A DNA stretch of 6,865 nt from CAYHDV01 sp047619465. Lineage in GTDB: Bacteria; Patescibacteriota; Minisyncoccia; Phycocordibacterales; CSBR16-119. The stretch is from assembly GCA_047619465.1 (NCBI GenBank), contig JBLHJW010000029.1:1-6865 (forward strand), written 5' to 3'. Each line of letters begins with the position of its first letter. Within the stretch, counting starts at the first letter, position 1. Position numbers and translations under genes: made by a program. Below the pieces are notes generated by a model. That model made no database searches and was not told where the DNA came from. It saw only the letters and a list, made by a program, of their open reading frames with translations. This document shows, in pieces, positions 5,377-6,865 of the stretch.

Positions 5377-6132
5377 ATGAAGAAGTTTATTACAATGCTT
5401 CTGTTTTTGACCCCCAGCCTAGCTCTTGGGAATGGATTTGTTCCAGATGCTATTTGGATTTCTGATGAATCTCCACAGCATGGTGATGTTGTGGATATTT
5501 TTGTAACCATCTTTAACAGTGAAGATATTAACCTTCAGGGAACTGTGAACTATTACGACGATGATTTACTCCTAGGAGAAGTTTCCATAACCGTAAGTTC
5601 AAACTCTGCAAAACTAGTGCCTCTTTCCTGGGAGGCTACACAAGGAGACAGGGTTATCTTTGCTAGATTTGTAAAAAGTAATGGGGCACCAGAAGAAACA
5701 AAAAAGCTTCGCTTTAAAGTTAAGAAACCTGTAATTCCAAGTACTCAGGAAAATAATTCTAACCTAGAAGGTGGAACAACCGGAGAAAATGGTTTTAAAG
5801 ACCTTGCGGGTGAAGCAGGAGTTATCGCTTCAGACCTGGCTGAAGATGGTTTTGAAATTGCCGAGGGTGGAAGAGAGGCTTCGTCCGATTTTTTGCAAGA
5901 TAAGAAGAATCAAGCGGAAGAGAGTAAGGCTGTTTTGCTGGCGGGAGAGGGAAACAATGAAGACTCAGAATTTTCGTATAATGCAAAAAAAATAGCTTTA
6001 GTTATGTTGATTTGGCTTCTATCTGCGTTGATTTTCATAACAGGCTCAAAAATAATCTTCTATGTTTCTATTTTATTGATTATAACATTGATTATTAGAC
6101 AAATTCTAATTAGGAGGTCTTATTACGATTAA
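5377..6132 (+). CDS. Exported Ig-like (CARDB-like) domain protein with C-terminal transmembrane hairpin
   Basis: I do not recognise a named family for this 251-residue protein. It begins with a classical signal peptide (MKKFITMLLFLTPSLALG, cleavage likely near 18). Residues about 22-116 look like one Ig-type beta-sandwich: SPQHGDVVDIFVTIFNSED and GTVNYYDDDLLLG resemble CARDB-like domains found in surface proteins. Residues 118-200 are a polar, acidic linker rich in Glu, Gly and Asn, with an amphipathic helical stretch (GFKDLAGEAGVIASDLAEDG). Two adjacent hydrophobic helices (about 205-223 and 225-241) follow, ending in the basic RQILIRRSYYD, so both the sandwich and linker should lie outside the membrane. 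There is no cysteine. The in-frame ATG at 5284 lies inside DUF456 and would bury the signal peptide, so I reject it. The gene sits 13 bases after DUF456. A structural or adhesive envelope role is possible; nothing catalytic is visible. Confidence 0.75.
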   Translation: MKKFITMLLFLTPSLALGNGFVPDAIWISDESPQHGDVVDIFVTIFNSEDINLQGTVNYYDDDLLLGEVSITVSSNSAKLVPLSWEATQGDRVIFARFVKSNGAPEETKKLRFKVKKPVIPSTQENNSNLEGGTTGENGFKDLAGEAGVIASDLAEDGFEIAEGGREASSDFLQDKKNQAEESKAVLLAGEGNNEDSEFSYNAKKIALVMLIWLLSALIFITGSKIIFYVSILLIITLIIRQILIRRSYYD

Positions 6133-6166
6133 AATAAATTAATTTCTAATCTACACAGAAGTCTAG

Positions 6167-6172
6167 TATAAT
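6167..6172 (+). promoter_or_regulatory. -10 box TATAAT of the MreD-like/PBP2 unit, leaderless start predicted
   Basis: A consensus TATAAT ends 6 bases before the ATG at 6179. TTCTAA at 6144-6149 is 17 bases upstream but matches the -35 poorly. No terminator stands between this point and the preceding gene, so read-through from the upstream genes is also possible. Confidence 0.6.
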
Positions 6173-6178
6173 ACGAAT

Positions 6179-6433
6179 ATGAAAAGAACACTGTTGTTTA
6201 CAGGGGCGCTTTTTGCCCTATTTTTCCTACCCTGGTATCTAACAGTCGCTGCTGCGATTGCTGGTTTTTTCTATTTCGATAATTACTATGAAGGCATCCT
6301 TATCGGTTTGATATATGACAGTCTGTATTTTACAGCTTCTTCTGGTTCGGATGTTCCTGTTGTCTTTTTTGGTTCTATTGTAGTTTTCTTCTTGTTTTAC
6401 TTTATTCGTCCATATTTACGGAAATATGCTTAA
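6179..6433 (+). CDS. Very small membrane protein in the MreD position, upstream of PBP2
   Basis: The 84-residue protein has about three membrane segments (near 4-29, 37-52 and 59-77) and a basic C-terminus (RPYLRKYA). The stretch EGILIGLIYDSLYF resembles the GLxxD motif of MreD, the membrane subunit of the Rod (elongasome) complex, and genes for MreD usually lie just before the PBP2 gene mrdA. However, MreD normally has about 160 residues and five or six helices, so this would be roughly half of one. Its last 8 bases overlap the start of the PBP2 gene, indicating translational coupling. I call it MreD-like by position and one weak motif only; an unrelated small partner of PBP2 is an equally fair reading. 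A TATAAT box sits 6 bases before its start. Confidence 0.65.
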   Translation: MKRTLLFTGALFALFFLPWYLTVAAAIAGFFYFDNYYEGILIGLIYDSLYFTASSGSDVPVVFFGSIVVFFLFYFIRPYLRKYA

Positions 6434-6830
6434 TCCATTTAAGAAAAAAAAGAAATTCTATGGAGAGATAGATCCTGATGATATATTCTTGGACTCTCAA
6501 AATCTATCTTCTCTAGACACTCAACAATTAGAAGGTAAGATAGAGAGGCCAATTTCAAAAAATTCCGTATATTTTCTATTCGGGGCTTTTTTCATCGTTA
6601 GTCTTGTGTTCACAATTAAACTTCATGCTTTGCAAATAAGAGATGGTGAGTCATTTTTATCTAGGAGCCTGAACAATAGTTTGTCACGGCAGATTCTTTT
6701 TTCTGATAGAGGTGTTATTTATGATCGAAATTTTGTTGAACTTGCCTGGAATGAATCAATTATAGATGAAATTTTAACTGATGAAGAGGGTTTGATTGAG
6801 TCTGAGCAGTCGTTTCCTTTTCGGTCTTAA
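6426..6830 (+). CDS. PBP2-type penicillin-binding protein, N-terminal part, cut by a TAA stop
   Basis: PBP2 (MrdA) is the bitopic transpeptidase that cross-links peptidoglycan during cell elongation. The 134 codons give only its N-terminus, versus about 600 residues for a full protein. A basic and acidic cytoplasmic tail (1-46, with KKKKK at 6-10 and DPDDIFLD at 16-23) is followed by one membrane helix (about 47-68) and the start of the PBP dimer domain: LQIRDGESF, then the conserved DRGVIYDRN (94-102) and ELAWN. The stop comes right after FPFRS. The same frame then continues as IYSPGFGHII, which fits the expected PxFxHIIGY pattern, so TAA stands where a Tyr codon would be natural. The catalytic SxxK domain lies beyond the window. 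Either a nonsense mutation or a sequencing or assembly error near a contig end explains this. The overlap with the gene before it suggests coupled translation. Confidence 0.82.
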   Translation: MLNPFKKKKKFYGEIDPDDIFLDSQNLSSLDTQQLEGKIERPISKNSVYFLFGAFFIVSLVFTIKLHALQIRDGESFLSRSLNNSLSRQILFSDRGVIYDRNFVELAWNESIIDEILTDEEGLIESEQSFPFRS

Positions 6831-6865
6831 ATATATAGTCCTGGTTTTGGTCATATTATTTGCTA
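6831..6865 (+). pseudogene. In-frame continuation of the broken PBP2 gene to the window end
   Basis: Beyond the TAA at 6828-6830 the unchanged frame encodes IYSPGFGHIIC, closely matching the PGFxHIIGY region that follows FPxR in PBP2 dimer domains. The last full codon is TGC (Cys) where Gly (GGC) is expected, a second one-base deviation. The fragment runs off the window edge. Confidence 0.6.

Noticed and set aside
1..6865. CRISPR arrays, tRNA or rRNA genes, insertion sequences, toxin-antitoxin or phage-defence genes
   Set aside because: No direct repeat array, cloverleaf, transposase or known defence domain was seen on either strand; the content is metabolic and envelope genes.

Overview
The window is AT-rich bacterial DNA, densely packed with short genes and dominated by small membrane and envelope proteins. 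The best guess is a Candidate Phyla Radiation (Patescibacteria) genome, most likely Parcubacteria. The clues are gene content (a short malic enzyme, a DedA protein, DUF456, a membrane-anchored thioredoxin), a tiny MreD-like protein fused by overlap to a PBP2-type gene, and the acidic DPDDIFLD-type tail of that PBP2, which I recall from Parcubacteria. This placement is inference; there is no rRNA or ribosomal protein here to prove it. UGA ends the Nudix gene just before a strong terminator, so the UGA-glycine code of Gracilibacteria/Absconditabacteria does not apply.

Left part (1-2600, + strand, soluble enzymes): the C-terminal end of a YgjP-like zinc metallopeptidase, an HD-domain nucleotidase-like phosphohydrolase, then malic enzyme followed closely by a Nudix hydrolase. 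Hairpin terminators separate these three units.

Middle part (2583-3980, - strand): a gene-free stretch of about 200 bases with several perfect inverted repeats, an unrecognised four-helix membrane protein, and a DedA-family membrane protein. Each gene on this strand has its own terminator.

Right part (4050-6865, + strand, cell envelope): divergent from DedA run a membrane-anchored beta-sandwich/thioredoxin fusion, a DUF456 membrane protein, an exported Ig-like protein with a C-terminal membrane hairpin, a very small MreD-like protein and the start of a PBP2-type transpeptidase. The PBP2 frame is broken by a TAA stop, after which recognisable PBP2 sequence continues in the same frame to the window end.

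A feature running through the window is the placement of promoters. Five start codons lie 6-8 bases downstream of a -10-like hexamer (TACAAT, TATAAT or TATACT) and lack a Shine-Dalgarno sequence, which predicts leaderless mRNAs. I found no CRISPR, tRNA, rRNA, transposase or obvious defence system. The points most worth checking are the broken PBP2, the leaderless promoter pattern, the structured intergenic region, and the thioredoxin with His in place of the cis-proline.
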